Positions 44,816 to 55,965 are shown, counted from the stretch's first letter. The stretch: DNA of 64,000 nucleotides from Hyposmocoma kahamanoa (GCF_003589595.1 NW_020653945.1:10076855-10140854), one strand, 5' to 3'. Notes: generated by a model from the sequence alone, not told the origin. Numbers and translations: made by a program.

Positions 44816-45232
44816 TTAAATAGTGATAGTAAATGGTATTAAACTCTGGTAAGTAATTAATCAAATTGTAAGCTCTGTGACATTCCGTAAAGCGAATATT
44901 CAATCCTCCATCTGAACATTAAGTAAACAAAGTGATAATGAAACCTTCGTATAAACGCAGCTAAACTAAAGGAGTTAAGTTTACTCCGGATATATTATTT
45001 TGTTTGAAGATATATATTAAGTAAATTTGAGGCTACTTTGGCTACTTTTTCATCATAAATATGCAGATGACTTTCTTACCCTTTTGATAGGAAAATATAA
45101 ACATTTTCCGTGCCGCCGGTTTCTCGTATTTCCTGCAAAGAAAATAATTTTATGCCGAGTATTCTGCCATTAAACCCCTGATTCATTTCAGGAAATCCTA
45201 CACTTTTGAGTTAGGATCGTGTTTATCTTTGT
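44816..45232 (+). repeat. Local duplication, left copy
   Basis: 'attaaactctggtaagtaattaat..aaatt.taagctct' matches 47142-47180. 'gtttactccggat' through 'catttca' (44978-45190) matches 49123-49340 at roughly 90%. Both continue into Helitron-like copies (H8, H10) after 'gttaggatcgtgtt'. The unit is therefore duplicated in direct orientation about 4.1 kb apart. Confidence 0.85.
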
Positions 45233-45522
45233 TTTATCATACCAAGTGACGGGAGAAACAAGTCGTGCGCCTGGTGATAAGCGACACGCCTGTCCATAAC
45301 AGTTGCAGTGCCACTTAAGCTTTAAATCTGCAAGGACACTGCCACTGCGCCCGTCATTTCGAGACATAAGTTTACAAGTTCCATGTGCCTGTAATTTCAC
45401 CACAACCCTTACTCTGCAAAACCGGAACGAAGTAATACTCACATTACTGCTCGGCGATAGCAAAAGGTAAGGTGGCAGTACTTCCCTGGATGAAGTCTTT
45501 AAGAAGGACCTCTATTGCTAGT
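45233..45522 (+). mobile_element. ISBm1/Helitron-like copy H8
   Basis: TTTATCATACCAAGTGACGG to CCTCTATTGCTAGT, including 'acaagtcgtgcgcctggtgataagcgacacgcctgtccataacagttgcagtgccactt', 'cgcccgtcatt', 'ccatgtgcctgtaatttcacca', the hairpin AGTAATA-CTCA-CATTACT and 'ggtaaggtggcagtacttccctgga'. It belongs to the duplicated segment. Confidence 0.88.
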
Positions 45523-45524
45523 AT

Positions 45525-46080
45525 GAATATATTTGTAAATATTAGCGTAAGGTACAGACAATTTATTTTAATTAATATTCAGTAGACACAATAAACTAAT
45601 AATATAATATGTAGCTCGTGGTTTATCAGTTTTCCATTAAATTAAATTCCTTCATAGTTTCACAATCATACGGATTTTTTTTTTCAATATCATAACAGTT
45701 TTTTTATATATTCAGTTGTTATATTATATACTAATAGTATTATTAGAATGAATATTAATATCAAACTATGAAAAGCATAACATTTCTGCCACTCGACTTG
45801 GCACACTCCTATACGAATATAAAGCAAGATATTCAAAAATTTACCAGATAGAAGCCTGGCTTATGGCAGGCGGGAACTAACCACGTTGCTACAGCAACGC
45901 TTCCGCTAAGGAAATTGCTACTCCCTTGCGTTCCATAAATCAAGCCTCAGGTAAAATTTAATGTCATTGCTGCAGGAATCCAGGCCACTAGTTGATATTT
46001 ATTTTTAAAAACGGTTGCAACCCAATTTCCTAGATGCTTTATTTTTTTGGATTATTTATTAATTAACGTTTTATTATCTA
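45525..46080. other. No recognisable feature
   Basis: AT-rich; nothing supported. Confidence 0.45.
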
Positions 46081-46082
46081 CA

Positions 46083-46891
46083 TCGCTATCCCCGGAGAAC
46101 AAAACGATAATCACAACAAAGTAATACTTCAGAAAAAACAAAAAAACATGTTTTCATTGATAAATTCTTAAATACTGAACGTAGGTAGATTACTAGTTAG
46201 CTTTAATGAAATAATATTTTTTGTGCATTCTATATTATAAATGAAACAGCCGTAAGTTAAGCCAAAATGGAGATATTTCAATAATAAATAATTAGTCAAA
46301 ACAATCATCATGTTGGATTTATATTGTGGATTATCATTTTATTCTCGTTGTGTATGAGCCGAAAACAAGTATTGCACCGTTGACTTATCATTTTATTCTA
46401 CGGGTTGCAATAGTACAAGTGGCGAAGATAATAATTACATATCTCTTATTCTCGTAAACATAGTTAAATATTTTTTGGGAAGGTCTTTTATTCTGCTGTT
46501 ACAATGAAACCATGACATGATAATCAACTTTTGCTTTATTTTGCTTTATGATACGAACAGCCCGAACAGTTTCAAATGGGAATACAATATGGTAACTGCG
46601 TGTATCGTTATTTCGCGTAATTATTTTTAAGAGAACATAATTCTATTGTCATTTGTCATATTAAGAAACGTAACTCATTTAGTTTAATATTATCATATAA
46701 CCTTATTCTTGTGCACTTGGGCATGGGTACAAAATTTGAATATTATTATATTATTTTGTTATTCTGTAAGTAACTGCTTAAAAATCACGAAAAAAATTGT
46801 AAAGATGTATTGGTACCGAAAGATCTTAAATATGATATAACACTAAAACTGTAATAACGGCAGTTATCTTTTTGTTCTCCGGGGATGGCGA
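46083..46891. mobile_element. TIR element of about 810 bp, non-coding
   Basis: TCGCTATCCCCGGAGAACAA at the left is inverted at the right (TCGCCATCCCCGGAGAACAA on the complement), with similarity to about 28 bp. No target duplication can be read with confidence. No transposase frame was seen. Confidence 0.75.
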
Positions 46892-47104
46892 TATTTTTGT
46901 TGTACAAATCCATTATCTTTCTTTCACTGTAATGGAGCAGGCGCAAGTACATTTCAGTTTTAAAGGAAAACTGTATTCTGTTGAAATTTGGTTTCTAAAT
47001 ACTTATCATTATAGGAAAAGTAGCACTATCTGTGTATAATTGACATTGTAATGATTGTATGTGATTGTACTCTACGCGGCCACGGATTTTTTGTTAATAA
47101 TGCC

Positions 47105-47131
47105 GAGTGACGGGACGAACAAGTCGTCGTA
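47105..47131 (+). mobile_element. ISBm1/Helitron-like stub H9
   Basis: GAGTGACGGGACGAACAAGT then CGTCG: only the extreme 5' end remains. Confidence 0.6.
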
Positions 47132-47184
47132 GTAATTATATTAAACACTGGTAAGTAATTAATTAAATTCTAAGCTCTATGAAG

Positions 47185-49125
47185 CATTTTGTCTTCTTGG
47201 CATTTATTGCTTATAAATTGTTAGCATTAAACCAATAAACTACCTTAGCATAGCTAATGTCATGTTTGTCTGTTTTAAAAATCAAGGATGTGTCATCAGC
47301 AAACAATACTATTTCGCAATGGTCCTTAACAAAGAATGGCAGATCATTAATATAAATCTGAAATAAGAAAGGTCCAAGTATTGAGCCCTGCGGAATACCC
47401 ATTTTTACCGGAGAACTCAATGAAATCACTCCATTTACGTCTACTTTCTGAATTCTACGGTTGAGATATGACGAGACAAGTACCGATGCCTTGCCATTTA
47501 CACCGTAATGTTCCAGCTTCCTAATAAGAGTAATATGGTTAACGCAATCAAATGCCTTTGAGAGATCACAGAAAACACCAATAGCGTTCTGGGACCTTTC
47601 CCAAGCTTCAAAGATGTCGATCTACCACTAGTAAACCCGTATTGTTCAGTATGAAAAATATGATTCCTACCGAAATAGGACAGTAATTGAGTCAGCATAA
47701 CCTTTTCGAATATTTTACTTAAAGCTGATAAAATTGAAATGGGCCTATAGTTGCCAGGATCAACTTTTTTACCGCTTTTGAATAAGGAAGTAAACCTTGC
47801 TGTATTTCATTAAATCGGGATAACCGCCTTCATCAACGCACTTATTGAAAGCTACAGCTAAATGTGGGGAAATTAGATCAATAATTGTGTCTATAACTTT
47901 AGTTGATATGCTCCAGAGATCTTCAGTTTTTTAACATGTATTGTTTTAAAAGCTTTTATGATGTCTTGTGGATTAACATGACGGAAATTAAATAAACTGA
48001 CACAAACTTTAACATTTTTCTTTAGGAGATCAATACCAAGAGGAAGGGAGGAATTTAATGATTCTGTAGTGAACACTACAGATTTCAAATCAATTTCCGA
48101 AAAGAACGATTCAAAAGCTTGGGCTACCTTGTCTTTAGATTTTATGAGTTTGCCGTCTAATTCTAAAACTATATCTCTATCGTGTTGTTTAACCCTACCT
48201 GACTCTATTTATTATGCTCCAAGTAGTTTTACATTTATTTATCGAGTGTCTAATTTTTTCGCTGTGAAACTTAACCTTAGTAGCTGCACATACTTTTTTC
48301 AATATGTTTGAATAATTTCTAACATATTCTATGAAATTAGAATTAGTACTATAAGTTTTCATAGCAAATAGCTGATACAAACGAGACCTACTCTTATGAA
48401 TACCTACTGTTGCCCAGTCGTTGAATTTAGTCTCTCAGTGGAAAGTTAATGTTTTCGATTTAAATACATTATCAAATTCATTTTTACTTAAACCAAATAT
48501 CGTGCTATACATAGTATTTGGAACTTCTAGTATATGGGGAATTGAATTTAAATTAAAGCCGATATTATTTTGAAATGTAATGATTCGTTCTGTGGTAATC
48601 GGTCTGCAGAGAAATTGGTCTACCTTCTTGCTCATTTTACAATTAAAAGAAGCCAATTGGCCACTACGGTCTGATCTTAAGCCATTTATTATTGATTTAG
48701 ACACTGCGTCTGTGTTACAAAAGACGTTATCAATACAAGTAGAAGAGGAGGCAGTGATGCGAGTTGGTTGTAAGAACAGATTAATTAAGTTAAAACTTTT
48801 AAATAAATTAATGAACCTTACAGAAGTAGAACATTTTTCCAACAGGTTCACATTGAAATCTCCACATATTACTACGTTTTTTTGTTGGAAAAATCAGTTT
48901 AAATAATGGTCAGTAATAAGTATACTGTTGCTACTTAAAGTAGGAGCATTGTCGTGGGACTGTGTTATATCTTCTATAACGCGTCCTCAATATTAAAAGA
49001 CAACATACTACCTATATGTCTCAGATACCTTATGGGTAAAAGTAAATTATCCTCAAAAAGTTTGAAGTTCCTTACGAACTTATTAATGCCAAAACAAAAT
49101 ATAACGTCACTATGAAGTAGTTCAG
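47185..49125 (-). pseudogene. jockey-type LINE with endonuclease and RT remnants
   Basis: Minus strand, from 49120 leftwards: FGINKFVRNFKLFEDN, VVICGDFNVNLLEKCSTS (GDFN endonuclease motif), LINLFLQPTRITASSSTCID and DNVFCNTDAVS, SDRSGQLASF (endonuclease end). Next are IRHSINKCKTTWSIINRV, VCVSLFNFRHVNPQDIIKAF and LLSYFGRNHIFHTEQYGFTS. At 47429-47211 comes KMGIPQGSILGPFLFQIYIN followed by CEIVLFADDTSLIF with an intact FADD box. It ends NAKKTKCF near 47185. Several frameshifts, but catalytic motifs of both enzymes are legible, making it the best preserved LINE body in the window. No 3' tail. Confidence 0.9.
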
Positions 49126-49403
49126 TTTACTCCGGATAACACTTATTTGTTTGAAGATACATTAAGTAAAGTTATGGCTACTTTGGCTACTTTTTCATCA
49201 TAACTATGCAGATGACTTTCTTACCCTTTTGATATGAAATTATAAACATTATCCGTGCCGCTGGCTTCTCGTATTTCTTGCAAAGAAAATAATTTTATGC
49301 CGAGTATTCTGCCATTAAACCCCTGAATCATTTCGGAATAACTATATATAAGTAAGGTGAACAATTTGTGAGCTACACGTTACAGTTAGGATCGTGTTAA
49401 CTT
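49126..49403 (+). repeat. Local duplication, right copy
   Basis: Matches 44978-45232 in the same order and orientation ('tttactccggata', 'gctactttggctactttttcatcat', 'gcagatgactttcttacccttttgata', 'cgtgccgc.ggcttctcgtattt', 'tatgccgagtattctgccattaaacccctga'). An extra 40 bp or so ('ataactatatataag..ttacagttag') is present before the Helitron-like copy. Confidence 0.85.
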
Positions 49404-49691
49404 TTTTATCATATCAAGTGACGGGACAAATAAGTCATGCGCGTGGTGGTAAGCGACATGCCTATCCATAACAGTTACAGTGCCACTTTTATCTTTTATT
49501 CGCAAAGATCTTAAGGGCACTGCTACTGTGCCTGTCACTCTGAGACATAAGTTGACAAGTCCCATGTGCCTGTAATTTCACTAGCACCCTTACCCTTCCA
49601 AACCGGACCGCAGTAATGCTCACATTACAGCTTGGCGAAATTGGCAGTAATTCCCTAGACGAGCTCTTGCACAAGAAGCTTTACTGGTACT
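49404..49691 (+). mobile_element. ISBm1/Helitron-like copy H10
   Basis: TTATCATATCAAGTGACGGG to GCTTTACTGGTACT, with the hairpin CAGTAATG-CTCA-CATTAC and all family landmarks. Duplicated relative to H8. Confidence 0.88.
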
Positions 49692-49973
49692 AAAACTGTA
49701 GACTATTCAAAGTCAATAATTATAGTCCTAAAATAAAAGAAGCATCGACACGATAAGAAGAAGATTGTAATAATTATAACAATTGAAGCAGAAAGTTTGG
49801 GGTCCCGGTATTTGTCTAATATTGGAGACAAGTCCTCGAAGCCATATAAAAGACTGTAAGTCGTGGAGAACCTCAGTTTCGAACAGCCGACTTGGACAAG
49901 TTGTAACTAGCACCGCCTTTCTTAAGAGATCCTCTGTCGTTAGACGCAAACTTGCAAGCAATTTAGTTATTAT

Positions 49974-50325
49974 TAGTGATGCAATAGACCTTTGCTTCTG
50001 TTTCCGCAACAATAGAAATTCCGCACCCCATTAAACAATTGTTTCCGTTTCTGCTTCCGCAACTTTTATCATGGAACTTTAATCAGAAATTACTACGTTC
50101 GCGACGTAAGAGGCGCGCACGCGGATTGCGTCTCATTGGGGCGCGCATTTTTTAACAGTCTTGTATTGTGCTAACAAGTCCTGTTTGAAACTATTTCGGT
50201 GAAACCCTTATAGTATTCACCCTTCCGCTTTTACATCCGCTTCCGCTTCCGCTAAGGTTTATTTTTAACATCTTCATATCTTCATCCGTTTCTGTTTCTG
50301 TTATGACACTTCCGTTGCATCACTA
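49974..50325. mobile_element. hAT-like MITE, 352 bp, with 8-bp TSD (one mismatch)
   Basis: Starts TAGTGATGCAA and ends with its reverse complement TTGCATCACTA. GTTATTAT (49966-49973) and CTTATTAT (50326-50333) flank it. The TAGTGATG-type tip and 8-bp duplication fit the hAT superfamily (family knowledge). Inside are pyrimidine-rich 'tttctgtttctg' and 'cttccgcttccgc' tracts near both ends and a CpG-rich centre. Confidence 0.8.
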
Positions 50326-50334
50326 CTTATTATG

Positions 50335-51745
50335 TCTAACACAACCTTTTAAATTAGACAACTAGATTTACTTAACTCATTTATTATTATAAGTATAATA
50401 AAAAAGGTATTACTGAACGGCCCTAAATGAAAGCTATGGATAATTAGTGACACCTTAGTTAAGTCATATTCTTTCAAAAATGTAATTCATGCACACCCCA
50501 GTCCGAAAATGTATAGATTGTCACAATACGTGCCTATCTTCAGAATAGCTCCTCTTATACACTTCACATCATTACACAAACTACGACGGAAAATAGTACA
50601 AAAAACATATCCTCCATAAATTATGCAATATTTGCCCTTGTTTTAAAGTAAACGTTTTCGAAGAAATTTATCCTTATGAGCTTCATGTTTTGAAACTAAA
50701 ATGGAGCTCCTCAGTTCGCAGAACTATTTTATGCATTTCAAAGAGTTCTTGGCGTCTGTGAGGAGTATAAAGCTTGGTTCAGACGGCGCAAGTGCTAGCG
50801 ACAAGTTGAGGGCTTTCGTCAACTCACTTCTGTCACCACTTCACGTCAACGCGTGAGGGGCGTAGGTTCGTGGAGTTCGAAATCGTTTAATTTTGCGGTT
50901 ATTCTGAACTGCACTTTTATACCGATAACATTTCGTAAATTTTCGAAAAGGTTACCTAAAAAGAAGAATAGAGACGTACGAAATATGTAGATTTGCACAT
51001 TTTGATTGGGCATAAAAAATGTTTTTTTTAGAATTGAGAGCAAGTGCAAGTATTATACTGCTTATGTACCTTAATGTACGAACGACGTCGCGCTACACAA
51101 ATCACAGGTACTGTCAAATGTTGTTGTTAAGTTGGGGCCATAATGACGCCATGTGTCAAATTACAATGGAAATGTATAGCTGACGCTGTAATTATACGTA
51201 TGGGTTAACATAAATTTGTAGGCCCATATTTATAAACCTTAAGCGACTTCTTTATTGTTAAATTTTCCATAAAGAAAACAATCTAGTATAGTAAGCCGAA
51301 AGCTATTTTAATATCTGTGCTATAAGGAACAATATATTTTCTTATAGCTCAGCTCTTTTGTACTAAATGAAGTCGGTATTAATAGCCGGAATTTATGTCT
51401 GTCCATTAAGTCGTAAACCACAAAATCTTAAAATGGAGTGGCTAATAAAACAACGGGAATGGCCCCCGCCACTCGATGGCTCCATTTTACTGAATCGGCA
51501 AATGACGTTGATAAATGAACCACTCAATCAATCAACCTAAATTGCACGGTAAGCTTTTAACAGGTAGGGAGAGAATCGTTGTGTAATCAGACGTGGTACC
51601 TGTAAATTTACTTTAATTGGGAAACTGGTACTCTGCTATTACATAGATATAGGTTCTAAATAATTTCTTGGACGTTATTGTTTCTATATAGGCCACATCT
51701 CCTCATTCCACTAAGTGTTTTCGGTTTTCAGTTTATGAAAAAAAA
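50335..51745. other. No recognised gene
   Basis: AT-rich with a small inverted pair TAAAATGGAG / CTCCATTTTA at about 51430-51489. A GC-richer stretch at 50760-50880 has no recognised content. Confidence 0.45.
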
Positions 51746-51748
51746 TCG

Positions 51749-52262
51749 TCATCATGATCATCAACCCATTATACTCCCAATGCGGGTTGAGGCCATCACA
51801 CGTTTTCCAAGGGTTGTGAACCTTTTCTTTTTTCTATGATACCAAATGACCGAACCAACAAGTCGCGCGCCTGGTGATTTTACAGGACAAGACAGAGATT
51901 CAAACTCGCAAAGATCTGAGAGGCACTGCCACTGCGCCCGTCACCCTGAAATATAAGTTGAAAAGTCCTGCCTGTAACTTCACCAGCACACTTACCCTTC
52001 AAAACCGAAACGCAGTAATGCTCACATTACTGCTTGGCAGCAGAAATAGGTAAGGTGGCAGTAATTCCCTGGACGTACTCTTTCCCATGGTGCTCTATTG
52101 GTACTACTCGTAAAAGGAACCTTTTTCGACGTGCAGGTTTCCTTCACCGAAAAGCTCATGGCGAATTTCAACTTAAAATTCAAACTCAAAGGTGTAAGCT
52201 CGGATTCAAACCCACTGTCTCTGCTTGAGAAGCAAACCATTAGGCTACCACGGCTTGGAAAA
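51749..52262 (-). repeat. tRNA-derived SINE S2, copy 4, split by a Helitron-like element
   Basis: Left piece 51749-51826 ('atcatcaaccca', 'ccaatgcgggttgaggccatcacacgttttcc', 'ggttgtgaacctttt') and right piece 52117-52262 ('cgacgtgcaggtttccttcaccgaaaagctcatggcgaatttcaa', 'gctcggattcaaacccac', 'tctctgcttgagaagcaaaccattaggctaccacgg'). Joined, they give an uninterrupted S2. Confidence 0.88.
51827..52116 (+). mobile_element. ISBm1/Helitron-like copy H11, nested in SINE S2
   Basis: CTATGATACCAAATGACCG to CTATTGGTACTAC, with the hairpin CAGTAATG-CTCA-CATTACTG and a deletion between 'ctggtgattttacagg' and 'caaactcgcaaagatctgag'. The insertion is bracketed by a 9-bp direct repeat, GAACCTTTT (51818-51826 and 52117-52125), of SINE sequence. 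Confidence 0.87.
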
Positions 52263-52264
52263 AA

Positions 52265-53620
52265 ACTCTATACGCTTATTAACATTCTAAATATTATTTT
52301 TAGTTTAATTATTTTACACATTCGACATTAGTTGCTGTACTCCCTGTACAGCAATTAATTGTGTCGAATGTAAAAAACGATGATTCTCAAAGTCTTCCCA
52401 ACTTATTAAAGACAGCAGAAACAATTAGGAAGTTTAAATTACATCGGTTACATTATTTATTTTTGCTAGGTACGCTTGTAATTTCATTATGATGTTCAAG
52501 ATACATCAGCGTGGGTTTGTATAATTGAATTTTTTAAATAAGTGTACTATTTTTAACATCTTATTATATTTCAGTTATTATTATAATAATTGGTATAAAG
52601 AAGTGCAGACACTGCAGCTTTACGATAGAAATAGTTAAGGCAGTGTCAGTATAAAGTAAGCCACTAATTAAAACCTAATCATTCTGCCAAAACAAATAAT
52701 AATTAAATTCCAACCAATCATAATTAGGAAGGACGGCCAAATGCTTTTCCAAAGCCACGTTAAGTTCAAAATTAGAAATCTTACTCATCTCAAACTAATT
52801 TAATTTTCCGTCTGAGGTTTGTGACATCTCTGACGTGAAACAGAATTAAAATGCGATTTAGTGGTGGCATAACGGAAGGTGAGGAGAGTGTACGCGGTGT
52901 GCGAGGGGTTACAAAGTCTATGAGATGTCGTTTAGTACAAAATTCGCCCGCGTGATGAACTTTTGTAACAAAATTCGTGTCGATCACGAAACTTCTTAAT
53001 TAGCGTCCACGAAAGGGGTCGAGCACGTGATGGGGCTATTAATCTAGCTGCGATTTTCAATCCGTTTACCGATTGTGGACCGATAAATCTTATCAGATGA
53101 CTGATGAGGCTCGTAGCGCTTCATTTGATACATTTAGAGAAGGGGAGAGTTATGATTGATTTCTACAAGATAGAATATTACGAATATTTTTAACTGTACA
53201 CAAATCCGTTGACCTCATTCTGTCATTTTTTTTTTAATTTACGTACATGATAACCTGCAAAAATTGTCAAAAAGTACATTTTTTAATAAAAACCACGAGC
53301 TGTTATTGCACTCACAATGTTCCATCACATAGTAAACTAACATGGCGTTTTTAAGTAGTTCTCGACGCAAACGGTTGTACGAACAGCAGTCGTCAGAAAA
53401 CTGTTGGTTATTGCATCGTTGGTTAGTCCATTTTCCGGTTCCGAGAGTTCTACATTTCCCGAGGGAGGACTCTAGACCTGCCCGTTTGGCACACATGGAT
53501 AAAGGTCAGCCTTCACTGAACTAGACTAAAGCGGAAAACGTATCCCCAGTGTCATTTCAAGTGTACCCGTAGTCACAATAAATTTTTTACAGTTTCAAAT
53601 AAAAATCATTTGTGAAGATT
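52265..53620. other. No gene; small hairpin at about 52314-52376
   Basis: 'ttttacacattcgacatta.gttgctgtac' and its near reverse complement flank TCCCT. The inner stem TTGCTGTAC/GTACAGCAA is perfect. The remaining 1.2 kb shows nothing recognisable. Confidence 0.5.
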
Positions 53621-53624
53621 CCGG

Positions 53625-53775
53625 TGGTTTACGTGTACTTTCGACATTTGTAAACCGATTTCGATGATTATTTTTTGTTGAAAAGCGGATACCCGGTAGT
53701 AGTCCCATTTAAATTTGAAGAAAATATTTCACCTCTAAGTGTGGCAATTTATATATATACATATATCAAGTGGCG
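53625..53775 (+). repeat. Dispersed repeat R, copy 4
   Basis: 'cgacatttgtaaaccgatttcgatgattattttttgttgaaaag', 'gtagtcccatttaaatttgaagaaaatatttcacctctaagtgtggcaa'. It is followed by an 8-to-20-bp scrap resembling the Helitron-like 5' end at 53762. Confidence 0.65.
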
Positions 53776-53789
53776 GAACGAACGAAATT

Positions 53790-54412
53790 AGAGAACGAAT
53801 CCGATTTATTGAATTTCACCCACATTCTGTTAACGTTGGCAAATTGATATAAACCACAAACTTTTGCAATATTTTTTTTTTATAAAAATAGTTATAATTA
53901 TTTCTACTAAACAGTGCAACAAAAATGCATTCTTTAGTAGTTGACATTCTTACCAGCTTGTGCTTTCCGCTGTCGCTGATTCAAAGTAACTTAGTACGCA
54001 CAAAGAAATAAAACTGTTAAGCATTTCAAAATTAAGTGTTTTTTATTATTGAACAGAAACAGATTCGTATTATACGTGACCAATCAAATATGGAAAATCC
54101 TTTTCGAATAATCGTTAAAATTCCTGAATCCGCTCCGTTCCAACGGAAATTTTGTCTGGCCGTGTCACGTTCCCATTCTCACTCAAGCAAATTACGGTTG
54201 GTTGTAACGCCGAGCCGGAATAGGTGTCCAACACAGATTGAGCCTTTCCTTTTTCTGTCGGGTGCATTTTGCACTTAATGTGCTTTAAAATTGCACTGCC
54301 TTGTTGTATACATTCAAACAATGCCTATTTGGTGTTCATTCGCTTTTGGAATTGTGAACAATGTTTTATGGTCTATCAAAGGACCTAAAACGTCCTTTTA
54401 GTTAACTTTTAT
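53790..54412. other. No recognisable feature
   Basis: AT-rich; the 80-codon frame at 54036-54278 is unassigned. Confidence 0.45.
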
Positions 54413-54414
54413 TT

Positions 54415-54700
54415 CCGTTTTTAATCGACTTGAAAAAAGGAGGTCCTCAATTCGTCTGTATGTTTTGTAAATTACGCGATTACTCTGACATTTGTGAACC
54501 GATTTCAATGTTTCTTTTCTGTTGGGGAGGGGGTATTTCACTAATAGTCCCCTTCAAATTTCTAAGAAAATATTCCACCTCTAAGGGTGGCCAATTAGGG
54601 GATGAATTCGTTTTATTGAATTTCATCCTCATTCCGTTACCGATTTCAATAAAACTTGGCACGTAGATGTAATAAATAAAAGAATTCCAATGAAAATAAA
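54415..54700 (+). repeat. Dispersed repeat R, copy 5 (best preserved)
   Basis: Starts 'ttttaatcgacttgaaaaaaggaggt' with 'caattcgtctgtatg', then 'tttgtgaaccgatttcaatg', 'ccccttcaaatttctaagaaaatattccacctctaagggtggccaattaggggatgaat', 'ttccgttaccgatttcaataaaacttggca'. Confidence 0.7.
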
Positions 54701-54704
54701 ACAC

Positions 54705-55255
54705 AGCGAAAAAGGATAAGCAAACTTATAAGGTCGGTTTTTTTATACAAAAAGTTCTAATTGTTATCTCTATAAGATCTAATAGCAGCAACGTTAAGTG
54801 TAGTAGTACACATATTAGTAGTAGTATTACAATAGATAGACCATAATTAATAGACCATCGCAAAGATCTACAAGCTGTGGCGGTAGATCCTTTCTATGAA
54901 GTGGTCCGACTGTCAGTTTGTTAACATAAATTCTTAAATGTTCTATATCTGATCATACTCTCTGTTGGGTAACTTTAGTTAATTGCAAATGAAACAATTT
55001 TTTTTCACGCATCTAAATTGGCGTATATTTGTTTTTTTAATGAAACTATTTTTCTCATTCTTTACAGGTTAACTGGAACCCGAAACATTGACGTGTTTGA
55101 AAAAAAAACAAACATAATAATATACATTTAGATATAAAATGTTATGCAAGGCTGCAAAGTTGTAGTTTGACGCGAATGCTTGTATTGTATTGTTCAAGTT
55201 GTCAAGTTCAAGTCAAGTTCACTTGTATTTTTCAAGCCACGAGACGCATACACCA
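54705..55255. other. No recognisable feature
   Basis: AT-rich; nothing supported. Confidence 0.45.
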
Positions 55256-55264
55256 TATCTATGC

Positions 55265-55643
55265 CTTAGAATAATAACGCATAGAAACCTAATCCGCACA
55301 CGCTAAGTGAGGCAAATTGAAGCGCGCCCAAAGGGCCTACACGAGCGGGCGGGCCGTCAGTGCTCAAGGTCAACTTGCACGGCGAACAGATCAAGAATTT
55401 TTGCTAAAAATGACGAAATGTGCGATAACTGAGTGTAAAAATACGTCAGACAAATATAAAATAGATACTAACATCACATTCCACAAGGAAGTAACGCGTT
55501 TCAACTTGTATTTTTATATAAATATTCACTAAAACCGAAAATTAACCTACTACTAAAACTAGCCTACATGAATTTGATTTTTGCCTCACTTGTGACAGTT
55601 CGTTTGATATGAAACTATCATTCTATGCGTTATTATTCTAAGG
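55265..55643 (+). mobile_element. TIR element with THAP zinc-finger first half, copy 2 (379 bp, 8-bp TSD)
   Basis: TIRs CTTAGAATAATAACGCATAG at the left and the same sequence inverted at the right with one extra terminal C. ATCTATGC flanks it exactly at 55257-55264 and 55644-55651. An ATG at 55410 opens MTKCAITECKNTSDK and continues to ITFHK. The C4-x4-C9 arrangement is as in THAP fingers and in copy 1 (2271-2655). The Trp/C-x2-H half and any transposase are absent. P-type and hAT transposases make 8-bp duplications, and THAP fingers are the N-terminal domain of P-type transposases, so a deleted P-like element is the simplest reading (inference). Confidence 0.75.
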
Positions 55644-55932
55644 ATCTATGCATACACCTCGTCAATTTTTATGCTTGCTTGTACTTTTATTTTGTGCGAT
55701 TAAATAATTATTGAAATTATTTTAGTTTTTCGACGAATTAAAATAATTTAATAAACACAATTAGTTATCACTGTCAATTTAATGTCAACATAAATAAGAA
55801 TAAAATATAATAACGGATTTATATTACATAAATAAGTAAAGACAAATCGCGTCGTTGAACGTGTCATTTATCTTTTTTTTCAACGAAAGAAAAAGTTAGG
55901 TGCAACCTTGGCGCAACACAATTCATCGCCAA

Positions 55933-55956
55933 CATTGACTTATTTTTAAGTCAATG
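55933..55956. mobile_element. 24-bp minimal element: two hAT-like MITE ends only
   Basis: Consists of CATTGACTTA, four T, and the reverse complement TAAGTCAATG. The 10-bp arms equal the tip of the MITE family at 502 and 11215. ATCGCCAA flanks it exactly on both sides (55925-55932 and 55957-55964), the same 8-bp target duplication length as those MITEs. Confidence 0.75.
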
Positions 55957-55965
55957 ATCGCCAAG

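Noticed and set aside
48580..48906. 108-codon plus frame
   Set aside because: Antisense to the endonuclease region of the LINE at 47185-49125.
53762..53785. Additional ISBm1/Helitron-like scrap
   Set aside because: 'tatcaagtggcggaacgaac' resembles the 5' end, but it is too short to count as a copy.
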